The position numbers and the translations under genes are program-made. DNA of 64,000 nt from Streptomyces actinomycinicus (GTDB lineage Bacteria > Actinomycetota > Actinomycetes > Streptomycetales > Streptomycetaceae), in NCBI RefSeq assembly GCF_016741775.1, contig NZ_JAERRK010000015.1:62001-126000 (forward strand). Direction: 5' to 3'. The notes beneath the pieces are model-generated. The model worked only from the letters and a program-made list of their open reading frames with translations, did no database searches and was not told the DNA's origin. Shown here in pieces: positions 26,371 through 35,230 of the stretch; the first letter of the stretch is position 1; each line of letters opens with the position of its first letter.

Positions 26371-27564
26371 GTGACCGAGCGCGTCGTACTCGCCTATTCA
26401 GGCGGTCTGGACACCTCCGTCGCCATCGGCTGGATCGCCGAGGAGACGGGCGCCGAGGTCATCGCCGTTGCGGTCGACGTCGGCCAGGGCGGCGAGGACC
26501 TGGACGTCATCCGCAAGCGCGCCCTCGCGTGCGGTGCGGTGGAGGCCGAGGTCGCCGACGCCAGGGACGAGTTCGCCGACGAGTACTGCCTGCCGGCGAT
26601 CAAGGCCAACGCCCTGTACATGGACCGCTACCCCCTGGTCTCCGCCCTCTCCCGGCCGACGATCGTCAAGCACCTCGTCGCCGCCGCCAAGAAGCACGGC
26701 GCCACCACGGTCGCCCACGGCTGCACCGGCAAGGGCAACGACCAGGTCCGCTTCGAGGCCGGCATCGTCGCGCTCGCCCCCGACCTGAAGTGCATCGCCC
26801 CGGTCCGCGACTACGCGATGACCCGGGACAAGGCGATCGCCTTCTGCGAGGCCAAGCAGCTCCCGATCGCCACCACCAAGAAGTCCCCGTACTCCATCGA
26901 CCAGAACGTCTTCGGGCGCGCGGTCGAGACGGGCTTCCTGGAGGACATCTGGAACGCCCCGATCGAGGACATCTACGAGTACACCTCCAACCCGGCCCTG
27001 CCGCGTGAGGCCGACGAGGTCGTCATCTCCTTCAAGGAGGGCGCCCCGGTCGCGATCGACGGCAAGCCCGTCACCGTGCTCCAGGCCATCCAGCAGCTCA
27101 ACGAGCGCGCCGGCGCCCAGGGGATCGGCCGGATCGACATGGTCGAGGACCGCCTCGTCGGCATCAAGTCCCGCGAGGTCTACGAGGCCCCCGGCGCGAT
27201 CGCGCTCATCACGGCCCACCAGGAGCTGGAGAACGTCACCGTCGAGCGCGAACTGGCCCGCTACAAGCGGCAGGTCGAGCAGCGCTGGGGCGAGCTGGTC
27301 TACGACGGTCAGTGGTTCTCCCCGCTCAAGCGCGCCCTGGACGGATTCATCGACGAGGCCAACCAGCACGTCACCGGCGACGTCCGGATGACCCTGCACG
27401 GCGGCCGCGCGGTCGTCACCGGCCGGCGCTCGGAGTCGTCCCTGTACGACTTCAACCTGGCCACCTACGACACCGGCGACACCTTCGACCAGGCCGCGGC
27501 CAAGGGCTTCATCGACATCTACAGCCTGTCGTCGAAGATCGCGGCCAAGCGGGACCTGGCGTAA
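26371..27564 (+). CDS. argG: Argininosuccinate synthase
   Basis: Protein of 397 residues that joins citrulline and aspartate with ATP. Motifs: VVLAYSGGLDTSVAI (PP-loop), HGCTGKGNDQVRFE, TKKSPYSIDQNVFGR, TLHGGRAVVTGRRS. GTG start with GAGGAG seven bases upstream. It is next to argH; as far as I remember the S. coelicolor argG lies elsewhere on its chromosome, so this adjacency distinguishes the strain. Probably ArgR-controlled. Confidence 0.97.
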   Translation: MTERVVLAYSGGLDTSVAIGWIAEETGAEVIAVAVDVGQGGEDLDVIRKRALACGAVEAEVADARDEFADEYCLPAIKANALYMDRYPLVSALSRPTIVKHLVAAAKKHGATTVAHGCTGKGNDQVRFEAGIVALAPDLKCIAPVRDYAMTRDKAIAFCEAKQLPIATTKKSPYSIDQNVFGRAVETGFLEDIWNAPIEDIYEYTSNPALPREADEVVISFKEGAPVAIDGKPVTVLQAIQQLNERAGAQGIGRIDMVEDRLVGIKSREVYEAPGAIALITAHQELENVTVERELARYKRQVEQRWGELVYDGQWFSPLKRALDGFIDEANQHVTGDVRMTLHGGRAVVTGRRSESSLYDFNLATYDTGDTFDQAAAKGFIDIYSLSSKIAAKRDLA

Positions 27565-27614
27565 CCCCCAGCGGTCACCCGCGCGGGTCCACCTCACACG
27601 CACCGGCCTGACAG

Positions 27615-27646
27615 CCGCCTCCCCGCCTGGAAGGGTGGGGAGGCGG
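27615..27646 (+). terminator. Hairpin between argG and argH
   Basis: CCGCCTCCCC (27615-27624) pairs perfectly with 27637-27646 around a 12-base loop, in the 129-base gap between argG and argH. It may end argG transcripts, or lower argH expression by partial termination. No T-run follows. Confidence 0.65.
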
Positions 27647-27693
27647 TGGCACATCAAGAGCTTGTACATCGACGGCTTCGAGGAGCAACGCAA

Positions 27694-29127
27694 GTGAGCA
27701 GCAACAGCGGTGACGTACGGCTCTGGGGCGGCCGTTTCGCCGACGGTCCGGCCGAGGCCCTGGCGAAGCTGTCCGCCTCCGTCCACTTCGACTGGCGGCT
27801 CGCGCCCTACGACATCGCCGGCTCGCGTGCCCACGCACGCGTGCTGCACACGGCGGGTCTCCTCACCGAGGACGAGCTGCACCGCATGATCGCCGGGCTC
27901 GACCGGCTGGAGGCGGACGTCGCCTCCGGCGCCTTCGTCGGCACCATCGCCGACGAGGACGTGCACACCGCCCTCGAGCGCGGACTGCTGGAGCGCCTCG
28001 GCCCCGACCTCGGCGGCAAGCTCCGCGCCGGCCGGTCCCGCAACGATCAGGTCGCCACCCTCTTCCGGATGTACCTGCGCGACCACGCCCGGATCATCGG
28101 CGGTCTGATCGCCGACCTCCAGGACGCGCTGGTCGGCCTCGCCGAGGCCCATCCGGACGTGGCCATGCCCGGCCGCACCCACCTCCAGCACGCCCAGCCG
28201 GTGCTCTTCGCCCACCACGTGCTCGCCCATGTGCAGTCCCTGTCCCGGGACGCCGAGCGGCTGCGGCAGTGGGACGAGCGGACGGCCGTCTCGCCGTACG
28301 GCTCCGGTGCCCTCGCGGGCTCCTCCCTCGGCCTGGACCCGGAGGCGGTCGCCCGTGACCTTGGCTTCGAGCACGGCAGCGTCGGCAACTCCATCGACGG
28401 CACGGCCTCGCGCGACTTCGTCGCGGAGTTCGCCTTCATCACCGCGATGATCGGCGTGAACCTCTCCCGGATCGCCGAGGAGATCATCATCTGGAACACG
28501 AAGGAGTTCTCCTTCGTGACCCTGCACGACGCCTTCTCCACCGGCTCGTCGATCATGCCGCAGAAGAAGAACCCGGACATCGCGGAGCTGGCGCGCGGCA
28601 AGAGCGGCCGTCTCATCGGCAACCTCACCGGGCTGATGGCCACGCTCAAGGCCCTCCCGCTCGCCTACAACCGCGACCTCCAGGAGGACAAGGAGCCGGT
28701 GTTCGACTCCATCGACCAGCTGGAGGTCCTGCTCCCCGCCTTCACCGGCATGACGGCGACGCTCACCGTGCACCGCGAGCGCATGGAGGAACTGGCCCCG
28801 GCCGGCTTCTCGCTCGCCACCGACATCGCCGAGTGGCTGGTCAAGCAGGGCGTGCCGTTCCGCGTGGCGCACGAGGTCGCCGGCGAGTGCGTCAAGGTCG
28901 CCGAGGCCGAGGGCAAGGAGCTGGACGACCTCACGGACGAACAGTTCGCGAAGATCTCCGCCCACCTCACCCCCGAGGTCCGTACGGTCCTCAGCGTCCC
29001 CGGCGCCCTGGCCTCCCGCGACGGCCGCGGCGGTACGGCACCGAGCGCTGTCGCCGTACAGCTGGCGGAGGTCAGGGCGGACGTGGCGCGGCAGCACGCA
29101 TGGGCGGACGCGAAGAAGCAGAGCTGA
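27694..29127 (+). CDS. argH: Argininosuccinate lyase
   Basis: Protein of 477 residues of the fumarase/aspartase superfamily; it splits argininosuccinate into arginine and fumarate. Features: LWGGRFADGPAEAL at the start, GRSRNDQVATLFRMYLRD, PGRTHLQHAQPVLFAHH and the signature GSSIMPQKKNPDIAEL with the catalytic serine loop. GTG at 27694 follows GAGGAG; an upstream in-frame ATG at 27646 lies in the hairpin and is rejected. Last step of the pathway whose other genes are nearby. Confidence 0.97.
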   Translation: MSSNSGDVRLWGGRFADGPAEALAKLSASVHFDWRLAPYDIAGSRAHARVLHTAGLLTEDELHRMIAGLDRLEADVASGAFVGTIADEDVHTALERGLLERLGPDLGGKLRAGRSRNDQVATLFRMYLRDHARIIGGLIADLQDALVGLAEAHPDVAMPGRTHLQHAQPVLFAHHVLAHVQSLSRDAERLRQWDERTAVSPYGSGALAGSSLGLDPEAVARDLGFEHGSVGNSIDGTASRDFVAEFAFITAMIGVNLSRIAEEIIIWNTKEFSFVTLHDAFSTGSSIMPQKKNPDIAELARGKSGRLIGNLTGLMATLKALPLAYNRDLQEDKEPVFDSIDQLEVLLPAFTGMTATLTVHRERMEELAPAGFSLATDIAEWLVKQGVPFRVAHEVAGECVKVAEAEGKELDDLTDEQFAKISAHLTPEVRTVLSVPGALASRDGRGGTAPSAVAVQLAEVRADVARQHAWADAKKQS

Positions 29128-29142
29128 TCCCGCGCCCGGCGG

Positions 29143-29190
29143 CCCGCGCCCCGCAGGGGGCGCGGGGAACCGCGCGAGCAACCACGAAGC
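29143..29190. repeat. Streptomyces-type dispersed stem-loop element
   Basis: A 10-bp stem (CCCGCGCCCC at 29143-29152 with 29157-29166) is followed by GGGAACCGCGCGAGCAACCA. I recognise this as a form of an intergenic hairpin repeated across Streptomyces genomes (GGGGCGCGGGGAACTGCGCG type). It stands 15 bases after the argH stop and probably acts as its terminator. A partial copy in reverse orientation occurs near 2200-2217. Confidence 0.6.
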
Positions 29191-29301
29191 ACCCGCACCC
29201 GCCGGCGCACCGAACACCCGGGCCGTCGGGCGGACTCGAAGAGCATCGCAGGTTACGTTGGTCGCAAGCCGTACCGGAGCCGACCCGAAACGGAGCCCGC
29301 G

Positions 29302-30273
29302 ATGCCCTTCACCCGCCTCGCGACAGCAACCACGCCGACCTGCCACATCGGTCTCGGCCTGGCCGCGGTCGGCCGCCCCGGTTACATCAACCTCGGCCGG
29401 GACGAGGACCTCGGGGACAACCGCAGCGTCGACGCCCTGCGCGAGCGCTCGCACGAACTCCTCGACGCCGCCTACGCCCAGGGCGTCCGCTACTTCGACG
29501 TCGCCCGCTCCTACGGCCGCTCCGAGGAGTTCCTCGCCGACTGGCTCAACGCCCGCCCCGACGTCGACGACGTGGTCGTCGGCAGCAAGTGGGGCTACAC
29601 GTACACCGCCGGCTGGTCCACCGAGGCCGAGCGGCACGAGGTCAAGGACCACAGCGCGGCGACGTACGAGCGGCAGCGCGCCGAGACCGACGCCCTGCTC
29701 GGGGACCGGCTCGACCTCTACCAGATCCACTCGGTGACCCCGGACAGCCCGGCCCTCACCGACAAGGACCTGCACGCCAGGCTGGCGGAGGCCGCCGCCC
29801 AGGGGCTCACCGTCGGATTCTCCACCAGCGGTCCCGCCCAGGCCGACGCGATCCGCGCCGCGCTCGCCGTGACCGTCGACGGCGAACCCCTCTTCCGTAC
29901 CGTCCAGTCGACGTACAACGCCCTGGAGACCTCGGCCGGGCCCGCGCTCGCCGAGGCGCACGACGCCGGGCTCACCGTGATCGTCAAGGAGGGCATGGCC
30001 AACGGCCGGCTCGCCGCACCGTACGCCCCGGACATGCTGAAGGCGGTGGCCGAGGAGACCTCCCTCGGCTGCGACGCCGTCGCCCTCGCGTGGATCCTGC
30101 GGCAGCCCTGGGCCGGCGTCGTCCTCTCCGGCGCGGCGACGGTCCCCCAGCTCCTGTCCAATCTGCACGCCCCCGCCGTCGACCTCGACGTGGACCAGCT
30201 GACCCGGCTCGCCACGCTGCGCGAGGACCCGCACACCTACTGGGAGCAGCGCGGCCGGCTGCCCTGGCACTGA
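29302..30273 (+). CDS. Aldo/keto reductase
   Basis: Protein of 323 residues with an AKR TIM barrel. The catalytic tetrad can be seen as Asp and Tyr in FDVARSYGRSEEF, Lys in VVGSKWGY and His in YQIHSVTPD; the C-terminal NADPH-binding part has VLSGAATVPQLLSNL. GGAG stands seven bases before the ATG. Natural substrate unknown. It is separated from argH by the dispersed stem-loop. Confidence 0.9.
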   Translation: MPFTRLATATTPTCHIGLGLAAVGRPGYINLGRDEDLGDNRSVDALRERSHELLDAAYAQGVRYFDVARSYGRSEEFLADWLNARPDVDDVVVGSKWGYTYTAGWSTEAERHEVKDHSAATYERQRAETDALLGDRLDLYQIHSVTPDSPALTDKDLHARLAEAAAQGLTVGFSTSGPAQADAIRAALAVTVDGEPLFRTVQSTYNALETSAGPALAEAHDAGLTVIVKEGMANGRLAAPYAPDMLKAVAEETSLGCDAVALAWILRQPWAGVVLSGAATVPQLLSNLHAPAVDLDVDQLTRLATLREDPHTYWEQRGRLPWH

Positions 30274-30317
30274 CGAGCACCCGCTCTGACCAGCGGCGAT
30301 GAGTCACGCATGCCTAT

Positions 30318-30359
30318 TGTGAGACAAAAATGTCTCACATGGGCTACTCTTGTCTCATG
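30318..30359. promoter_or_regulatory. TetR-type operator: perfect palindrome plus extra half-site
   Basis: TGTGAGACA (30318-30326) and its exact reverse complement (30331-30339) flank AAAA. A third half-site, TGTCTCA, lies at 30351-30357 and runs into the start codon of the TetR gene. This is a textbook autoregulatory operator for that repressor. Confidence 0.8.
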
Positions 30360-30905
30360 GCCCTCGATCGTGACCAGGTGCTGCGCAGCGCAGCCGCCCT
30401 GCTGACCCGCAAATCCACCGCGACCATGGACGAGGTCGCCAAGGCCGCGGGGATCAGCCGGGCGACGCTGCACCGCCACTTCGCCGGCCGCGACGCCCTC
30501 GTGCGCGCACTGGAGTCGCTCGGCATCGCGGAGTGCGAAGCGGCACTGGACGCGGCCCGCCCGGAGGACGGACCCGCGAGCGAGGCCGTGCGCCGGCTGA
30601 TCCGCGCGTTCGAACCCTCCGCCGGACTCCTCGCCTTCCTCTACACCGAGAACCAGCTCTTCGAGGGCGAGGAGCAGAACCAGGGCTGGGCCCGCATCGA
30701 CGAACGGCTCACGGCCCTGTTCCGGCGCGGCCAGGAGGCCGGCGAGTTCCGGATCGACCTCAGCCCCGCCTGGCTCACCGAGGCGCTGTACGGCCTGCTG
30801 GCCTCCGGCGCCTGGGCCGTGAGCGACGGCCGCGTGGCCGCCAAGGACTTCACCCACATGATCGCAGAGCTGCTGCTCGGCGGCGCACGACGTACCGACG
30901 CGTGA
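30357..30905 (+). CDS. TetR/AcrR-family repressor
   Basis: Protein of 182 residues. N-terminal helix-turn-helix: TMDEVAKAAGISRATLHRHF; the remaining helices form the ligand-binding dimer domain. It precedes an MFS exporter by 36 bases on the same strand, so it very probably controls its own operon through the palindrome at 30318-30339 and responds to a compound the pump exports. The ATG at 30357 lies at the edge of an operator half-site. Confidence 0.9.
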   Translation: MALDRDQVLRSAAALLTRKSTATMDEVAKAAGISRATLHRHFAGRDALVRALESLGIAECEAALDAARPEDGPASEAVRRLIRAFEPSAGLLAFLYTENQLFEGEEQNQGWARIDERLTALFRRGQEAGEFRIDLSPAWLTEALYGLLASGAWAVSDGRVAAKDFTHMIAELLLGGARRTDA

Positions 30906-30941
30906 GCGCACGACGCACCGCGCGCACAGAAGAGAGGAATC

Positions 30942-32465
30942 ATGACCAGCACCCTGCAGCCGGCCCCCGCGACCGAGGCGGTGAAGCGCCCCGGCCGCTG
31001 GCTGGCGCTGTCCGTGCTCGTCCTGGCCGTGCTGCTGGTGGCCGTCGACGCCACCGTCCTCGGCCTCGCGACCCCCTACATCACCGAAGACCTCGACCCC
31101 TCCGGCACCCAGCTCCTGTGGATCGGTGACGTCTACTCCTTCGTCATCGCCGGTCTGCTGGTCTCCATGGGCAGCCTCGGCGACCGCATCGGCCGCAAGC
31201 GGATCCTGCTGGTCGGCGCCACGGCGTTCGGCGCGCTGTCCGTCCTCAACGCGTATGCGACGACCCCCGAACTGATGATCCTGGCCCGGGCGCTGCTCGG
31301 CGTCGCGGGCGCGACCCTGATGCCCGCCACCCTCGCCCTGATCCGCAACATCTTCCACGACCCGCGCGAACGCAGCCTCGCCGTCGGCATCTGGGGCGCC
31401 ACCGCATCGGCCGGCACGGCCGTCGGCCCGATCACCGGCGGATTCCTGCTGGAGCACTTCTGGTGGGGCTCGGTCTTCCTCATCAACCTGCCGGTGATGG
31501 CCGTCCTGGTGCTGGTCGGCATCCGCACCCTGCCCGAGTCCCGCAACCCCCACCCGGGCCCCTGGGACCTGGTCAGCGTGGTCCTGTCGCTCGTCGGCAT
31601 GATCGCCCTCGTGTACGCGGTCAAGGAGGCCGCCACCCACGGCTTCACCTGGACGACCCTCGGCACCGGCCTGCTGGGCGCGGCCGCCCTCCACGGGTTC
31701 GTCCGCCGCCAGCTCACCATGCCCGTCCCGCTGCTGGACATGCGCCTGTTCCGGCGCCGTGGCTTCAGCGGCGCGGTCCTCGCCGACCTGCTGACCGTCC
31801 TCGGCATGTCCGGTCTGGTGTTCTTCCTCTCCCAGTTCCTGCAACTGGTCCAGGACAGGCGCCCGTTCGAGGCGGGCCTCGCCGAACTGCCCGCCGCCGT
31901 CGGCGCGGTGGCGGCCGGTCTGGTCGCCGGACGCGCGGCCCGGCGCTTCTCGGTCCGCACGGTGGTCGCGGGCGGCCTGGCCGCGGTCGGAGTCGCCCTG
32001 GCCGTCCTGACGACGGTCGGCCGGTCCAGCGGCTACCCGATGCTCGGCGCAGCCCTGCTGGTCGTGGGTGTCGGCGCCGGCTTCTCCTTCACGGTGACCG
32101 CCGACGTCATCCTCTCCAGCGTCCCCAGGGACCAGGCGGGCGCCGCCTCGGCGGTCTCCGAGACGGCGTACGAACTCGGCGCGGCCCTGGGCATCGCCCT
32201 GCTGGGCTCGATCGTGACCGGCGTCTACCGCGACTTCTCGGGGCCGGCCGGCACACCGGCCGGCGCCCACGAGTCCCTGGGCGCGGCCGTCGAGGCCTCG
32301 GCGAGCATGCCCTCGCACCAGGCGGAGGCGCTGCTTCACGCGGCCCGTGACGCCTTCGTCCACGGCCTGCACCTGGCCGCGGGGGCCGGAGCCGCCGTCC
32401 TGCTGGCCGCCGCGGCCGTGGCGTGGTTCCTGCTGAAGGGCCAGAAACTGGAGACTGCCGGCTGA
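30942..32465 (+). CDS. MFS drug exporter, DHA2 (14-helix) type
   Basis: Protein of 507 residues with 14 predicted transmembrane helices. Characteristic motifs are LLVAVDATVLGLATPYI in helix 1, GDRIGRKRILLVGA in the 2-3 loop, and GVAGATLMPATLALIRNIF (motif C region). It belongs with QacA/SmvA-like proton-driven exporters of cationic drugs. AGAGGAA precedes the ATG. Paired with the TetR repressor upstream. The 3' end including its stop codon is copied in the repeat at 32458-32557. Confidence 0.9.
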   Translation: MTSTLQPAPATEAVKRPGRWLALSVLVLAVLLVAVDATVLGLATPYITEDLDPSGTQLLWIGDVYSFVIAGLLVSMGSLGDRIGRKRILLVGATAFGALSVLNAYATTPELMILARALLGVAGATLMPATLALIRNIFHDPRERSLAVGIWGATASAGTAVGPITGGFLLEHFWWGSVFLINLPVMAVLVLVGIRTLPESRNPHPGPWDLVSVVLSLVGMIALVYAVKEAATHGFTWTTLGTGLLGAAALHGFVRRQLTMPVPLLDMRLFRRRGFSGAVLADLLTVLGMSGLVFFLSQFLQLVQDRRPFEAGLAELPAAVGAVAAGLVAGRAARRFSVRTVVAGGLAAVGVALAVLTTVGRSSGYPMLGAALLVVGVGAGFSFTVTADVILSSVPRDQAGAASAVSETAYELGAALGIALLGSIVTGVYRDFSGPAGTPAGAHESLGAAVEASASMPSHQAEALLHAARDAFVHGLHLAAGAGAAVLLAAAAVAWFLLKGQKLETAG

Positions 32466-32557
32466 GGTGACCCGGGAGCCGGCGAGCGCCGACTGCGCTG
32501 CCCCGGGAGCCGGCGACCGCCGGCTGAGGTGGCCCGGAAGCCGGCGAGCGCCGACCG
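32458..32557. repeat. Tandem repeat seeded at the MFS gene stop codon
   Basis: A 38-base segment that includes the MFS stop codon (32458-32495, starting CCGGCTGAGGTGACCCGGGA) recurs at 32520-32557 with few mismatches, and a shorter copy (CCCCGGGAGCCGGCGACCG) lies between them at 32501-32519. The following bases up to 32675 show no gene. Confidence 0.8.
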
Positions 32558-32675
32558 AGGCGATTCCGTGCGCGCGCCGGACCGTGCTCCCCGTGCGGCG
32601 ACACCCGCGCGGGCCGGGGAGCCACGGCGCCCGGTGCCCGCTCGCGCACCCGCCGCGGAGCGGACCACCCGGGGA

Positions 32676-34313
32676 TCACTTCTTGTAGCCGAGCACCGTC
32701 ATCATCCCGCTCTCCGAGTGGTACTGGTTGTGGCAGTGCAGCATCCACAGCCCCGGATTGTCGGCGTCGAAGTCGATCACCAGCTTCCGGTGCGGCAGCA
32801 CGAGCGCGGTGTCCTTGCGCGCGCCCACCGAGTCCAGGCCCACGACCGAGAACGTGTGGCCGTGCAGGTGCATCGGATGCCACATGCTCGTGGCGTTGAT
32901 GAGGGTGAGCCGCACCCGTTCACCGGCGCGGACCGGGTGGCGCTCCTTGGCGTCGTAGAGCTTGTGGTCGAACCCCCAGTCGAACTTCTCCATGCTGCCG
33001 GTGATCCTGATGCGCAGCTCGCGGTCGGGGTCACGCTCGGGAAGGGCCACCGAGTCGTGGGGCAGCAGGCGGCGCGCCGGGACGGTGTTCCCGTCGAGTT
33101 CGTCCGGGCGGACATCCGTCGGGGGCAGGCCCTTGCCCTTGTCGGTGCGCAGGACGGCGAGGGCCTGGCCCTTCTTGCCCTCGGCGAGGGCGACCAGCGG
33201 AAAGACGCCGTCCCGGGCGGTGACCAGGACGTCGTAGCGCTCCGCCATGCCGACCAGCAGGGCGTCCGTCCTCTTGTGCTTCACCGGATAGCCGTCGGTG
33301 TGCGTGACGGTCATCTCGTGGCCGCCCAGCGCCACCCGGAAGGCGGTCTCGGAACCGGCGTTGATGATGCGCAGCCGCACCCGGTCGCCGGGCCGGCAGC
33401 GGAACACCGACGGATTGCCCGGCAGGCGTCCGTTGACCAGGTAGTGGGGATAGGCGACGCTCCCGCCCTCGCCGTGGAGCATGCGGCTGTGGGAGTCGTG
33501 CAGCACCCGGTTCGGGCCACCCGTGGACTTCTTGGACGAGTGTGCGTGCGCGCTCGCCGACCGGCTGGGGCCGGAGCCGGGGTGGCCGGGCCCCATGGCC
33601 ATGTGTCCGGCCGAACCACCCGGCGTGAGCTGGCTCAGCACCCCCTCGGGCGTGGAGCCCTCCACACCGTCGAGCCAGTCGTCCAGGATGACGAGCCACT
33701 CCGCGTCGTAGGAGAGGGGCTCCCTGGGATCGTCGACGATGAGCGGGGCGTACAGGGCCCGGTCGGGCTGCATCCCCACGTGGGAGTGGAGCAGGTAGGT
33801 TCCGGGGTGCTTGACGGTGAAGCGGTAGCGGAAGTCGGAACCGGGTTGGATGGCCTCCTGGGTCAGATCCGGCACGCCGTCCATGTCGCAGCGCAGGCGC
33901 ACCCCGTGGGAGTGCAGCGTGGTCGTGGCGGGCAGCCGGTTGGCCAGCGTCAGATCGAGCACCTCACCGGCGGTGACCCGCACCAGGGGCCCCGGCACCT
34001 CCTCGTTGTACGCCCACGTCCGGACCGACAGCCCGCCCAGGTCCAGCTTGGACTCGGCCGAGGTGAAACTGAAGGTGCGTACGCGGCCGGCCCCGCGTTT
34101 CCGCTCGGCTGCGAGAACCTCCGGATCTGACGGGTTGACGTACCCCTTGGGTCCGGCGGGGACGAACTTGTCCGCACCGGTCGCATGTTGGGGGCCGGAT
34201 CCCGGCTGGGAGGCGGAGCTGGTGCAGGCTGCCAGGAATCCCGCGCCGGCGGCGGCGATCGGGGTGCGGAGCAGAGTGCGCCGAGAAGGTTTGTACATGT
34301 CTGAATCAGACAT
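32676..34313 (-). CDS. Secreted multicopper oxidase (laccase/CotA-SufI type)
   Basis: Protein of 545 residues with a twin-arginine signal (PSRRTLLRTPIAAAGAG) and a lipobox FLAACTSS, so probably a Tat-exported lipoprotein. Copper ligands are visible in HSHGVRL, LLHSHVGMQ, WHPMHLHGHTF and HCHNQYHSESGM, covering type 1, 2 and 3 centres in a three-domain oxidase. A His/Ser/Gly-rich insertion (about residues 235-275) has several extra histidines and methionines. The first ATG (34313) and a second in frame (34298) both lie in a palindrome and neither has a Shine-Dalgarno. A role in copper tolerance is possible. Confidence 0.92.
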   Translation of the reverse strand: MSDSDMYKPSRRTLLRTPIAAAGAGFLAACTSSASQPGSGPQHATGADKFVPAGPKGYVNPSDPEVLAAERKRGAGRVRTFSFTSAESKLDLGGLSVRTWAYNEEVPGPLVRVTAGEVLDLTLANRLPATTTLHSHGVRLRCDMDGVPDLTQEAIQPGSDFRYRFTVKHPGTYLLHSHVGMQPDRALYAPLIVDDPREPLSYDAEWLVILDDWLDGVEGSTPEGVLSQLTPGGSAGHMAMGPGHPGSGPSRSASAHAHSSKKSTGGPNRVLHDSHSRMLHGEGGSVAYPHYLVNGRLPGNPSVFRCRPGDRVRLRIINAGSETAFRVALGGHEMTVTHTDGYPVKHKRTDALLVGMAERYDVLVTARDGVFPLVALAEGKKGQALAVLRTDKGKGLPPTDVRPDELDGNTVPARRLLPHDSVALPERDPDRELRIRITGSMEKFDWGFDHKLYDAKERHPVRAGERVRLTLINATSMWHPMHLHGHTFSVVGLDSVGARKDTALVLPHRKLVIDFDADNPGLWMLHCHNQYHSESGMMTVLGYKK

Positions 34314-34315
34314 GT
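34295..34315. promoter_or_regulatory. Perfect 21-bp palindrome over the multicopper oxidase start
   Basis: ACATGTCTGA and its exact reverse complement are one base apart. The element covers the first six codons of the oxidase gene. Its sequence is not the GC-rich type bound by CsoR. It could be an operator in the initially transcribed region or an RNA hairpin that controls start-codon access. Confidence 0.5.
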
Positions 34316-34422
34316 TATGTGGTCATATGGCCGCTTCATAGGGCCGAATGCCCGATGTGTCGGCGACAGATTCCACCGGCAGGCGGACGGACGCGGGCCC
34401 CGCGCCGGTCCGCCGGATGGCT

Positions 34423-35094
34423 CTAGGCCGCCTTCGCCTTCGTGGCGTACATGTCCACGTACTCCTGGCCGGACAGCCGCATGACCTCCGTCATCACGGA
34501 GTCGGTGACGGCCCGCAGCACGTACCGGTCCCGGTCCATGCCGTCGTACCGGGAGAACTCCATGGCCTCGCCGAACCGGACGGTGACCCGGCCGGGCCGC
34601 GGGATGCCCCGGCCACCCGGCTGCAGCTTGTCGGTGCCGATCATGGCGAACGGGACCACCGGCGCGCCGGTCATCAGCGTCAGCCGTGCGATGCCGGTGC
34701 GCCCCCGGTACAGCCGGCCGTCGGGGGAGCGGGTGCCCTCGGGGTAGATGCCGAAGACCTTGCCCTCCTCCAGGATCCGGCGCCCCGTCATCAGCGCGGC
34801 GACGCCGCCGCTGGCCCCGTCCCGGTCCACCGGGATCATGCCGACGCCCGTGAAGAACCAGGCCATCAGCCGGCCCTTGACGCCCTTTCCGGTGACGTAC
34901 TCGTCCTTGCCGATGAAGAACACCTGCCGCTTGGTGACCAGTGGCAGCACGATCGAGTCGATGAACGTGAGGTGATTACCGGCCAGAATGACGGGACCGT
35001 CTCCCGGGATGTGCTCCGCGCCCTCCACCTGTGGGCGGAACATCAGGCGCATGATCGGTCCGAGCACTGCCTTGATGAGCGCGAAGCGGGACAA
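34423..35094 (-). CDS. 1-acyl-glycerol-3-phosphate acyltransferase family protein (PlsC-like)
   Basis: Protein of 223 residues that transfers an acyl group to lysophosphatidate or a related lipid acceptor at the membrane. Motif I NHLTFID (H-x4-D), motif II region GVGMIPVDRD, motif III FGIYPEGTRSPDG and VVPFAMIG are present in order. The start is taken as TTG at 35094 because GGAGG (35104-35100) sits five bases upstream; a longer TTG option at 35112 has no Shine-Dalgarno. Divergent from glpQ1 across a PHO-box-like array, so phospholipid synthesis and phosphodiester breakdown may share phosphate control. Confidence 0.88.
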   Translation of the reverse strand: MSRFALIKAVLGPIMRLMFRPQVEGAEHIPGDGPVILAGNHLTFIDSIVLPLVTKRQVFFIGKDEYVTGKGVKGRLMAWFFTGVGMIPVDRDGASGGVAALMTGRRILEEGKVFGIYPEGTRSPDGRLYRGRTGIARLTLMTGAPVVPFAMIGTDKLQPGGRGIPRPGRVTVRFGEAMEFSRYDGMDRDRYVLRAVTDSVMTEVMRLSGQEYVDMYATKAKAA

Positions 35095-35186
35095 CGGGTC
35101 CTCCGATGTCAAGGGGGGCGATATGAGTCTGTGCAGGTGAGGACATTACTCGCGGCCCCCTGCCGCGCGCACATCGGGGCCGCCCG

Positions 35187-35230
35187 GTTCACCGAGGTCT
35201 TACGAAGTGTTGACGCGGGTTTACCTGCGG
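35187..35230 (+). promoter_or_regulatory. PHO-box-like direct-repeat array (PhoP) upstream of glpQ1
   Basis: Four consecutive 11-base units start at 35187 (GTTCACCGAGG), 35198, 35209 (GTTGACGCGGG) and 35220 (TTTACCTGCGG). The first matches the streptomycete PHO-box unit very well, the third and fourth moderately, the second weakly. glpQ1 is known in S. coelicolor as a PhoP-regulated gene. The remaining intergenic bases (35095-35438) show no other clear element. Confidence 0.65.

Noticed and set aside
26398..30270. Open minus-strand frame of about 1290 codons over argG, argH and the aldo/keto reductase gene
   Set aside because: It is antisense to three certain genes and results from the high third-position GC of their codons; the translation has no family character.
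35123..35140. Five-codon ORF MSLCR with AAGGGGGG four bases before its ATG
   Set aside because: Too short to judge and the G-run is not conserved evidence; left as a curiosity between plsC-like and glpQ1 genes.
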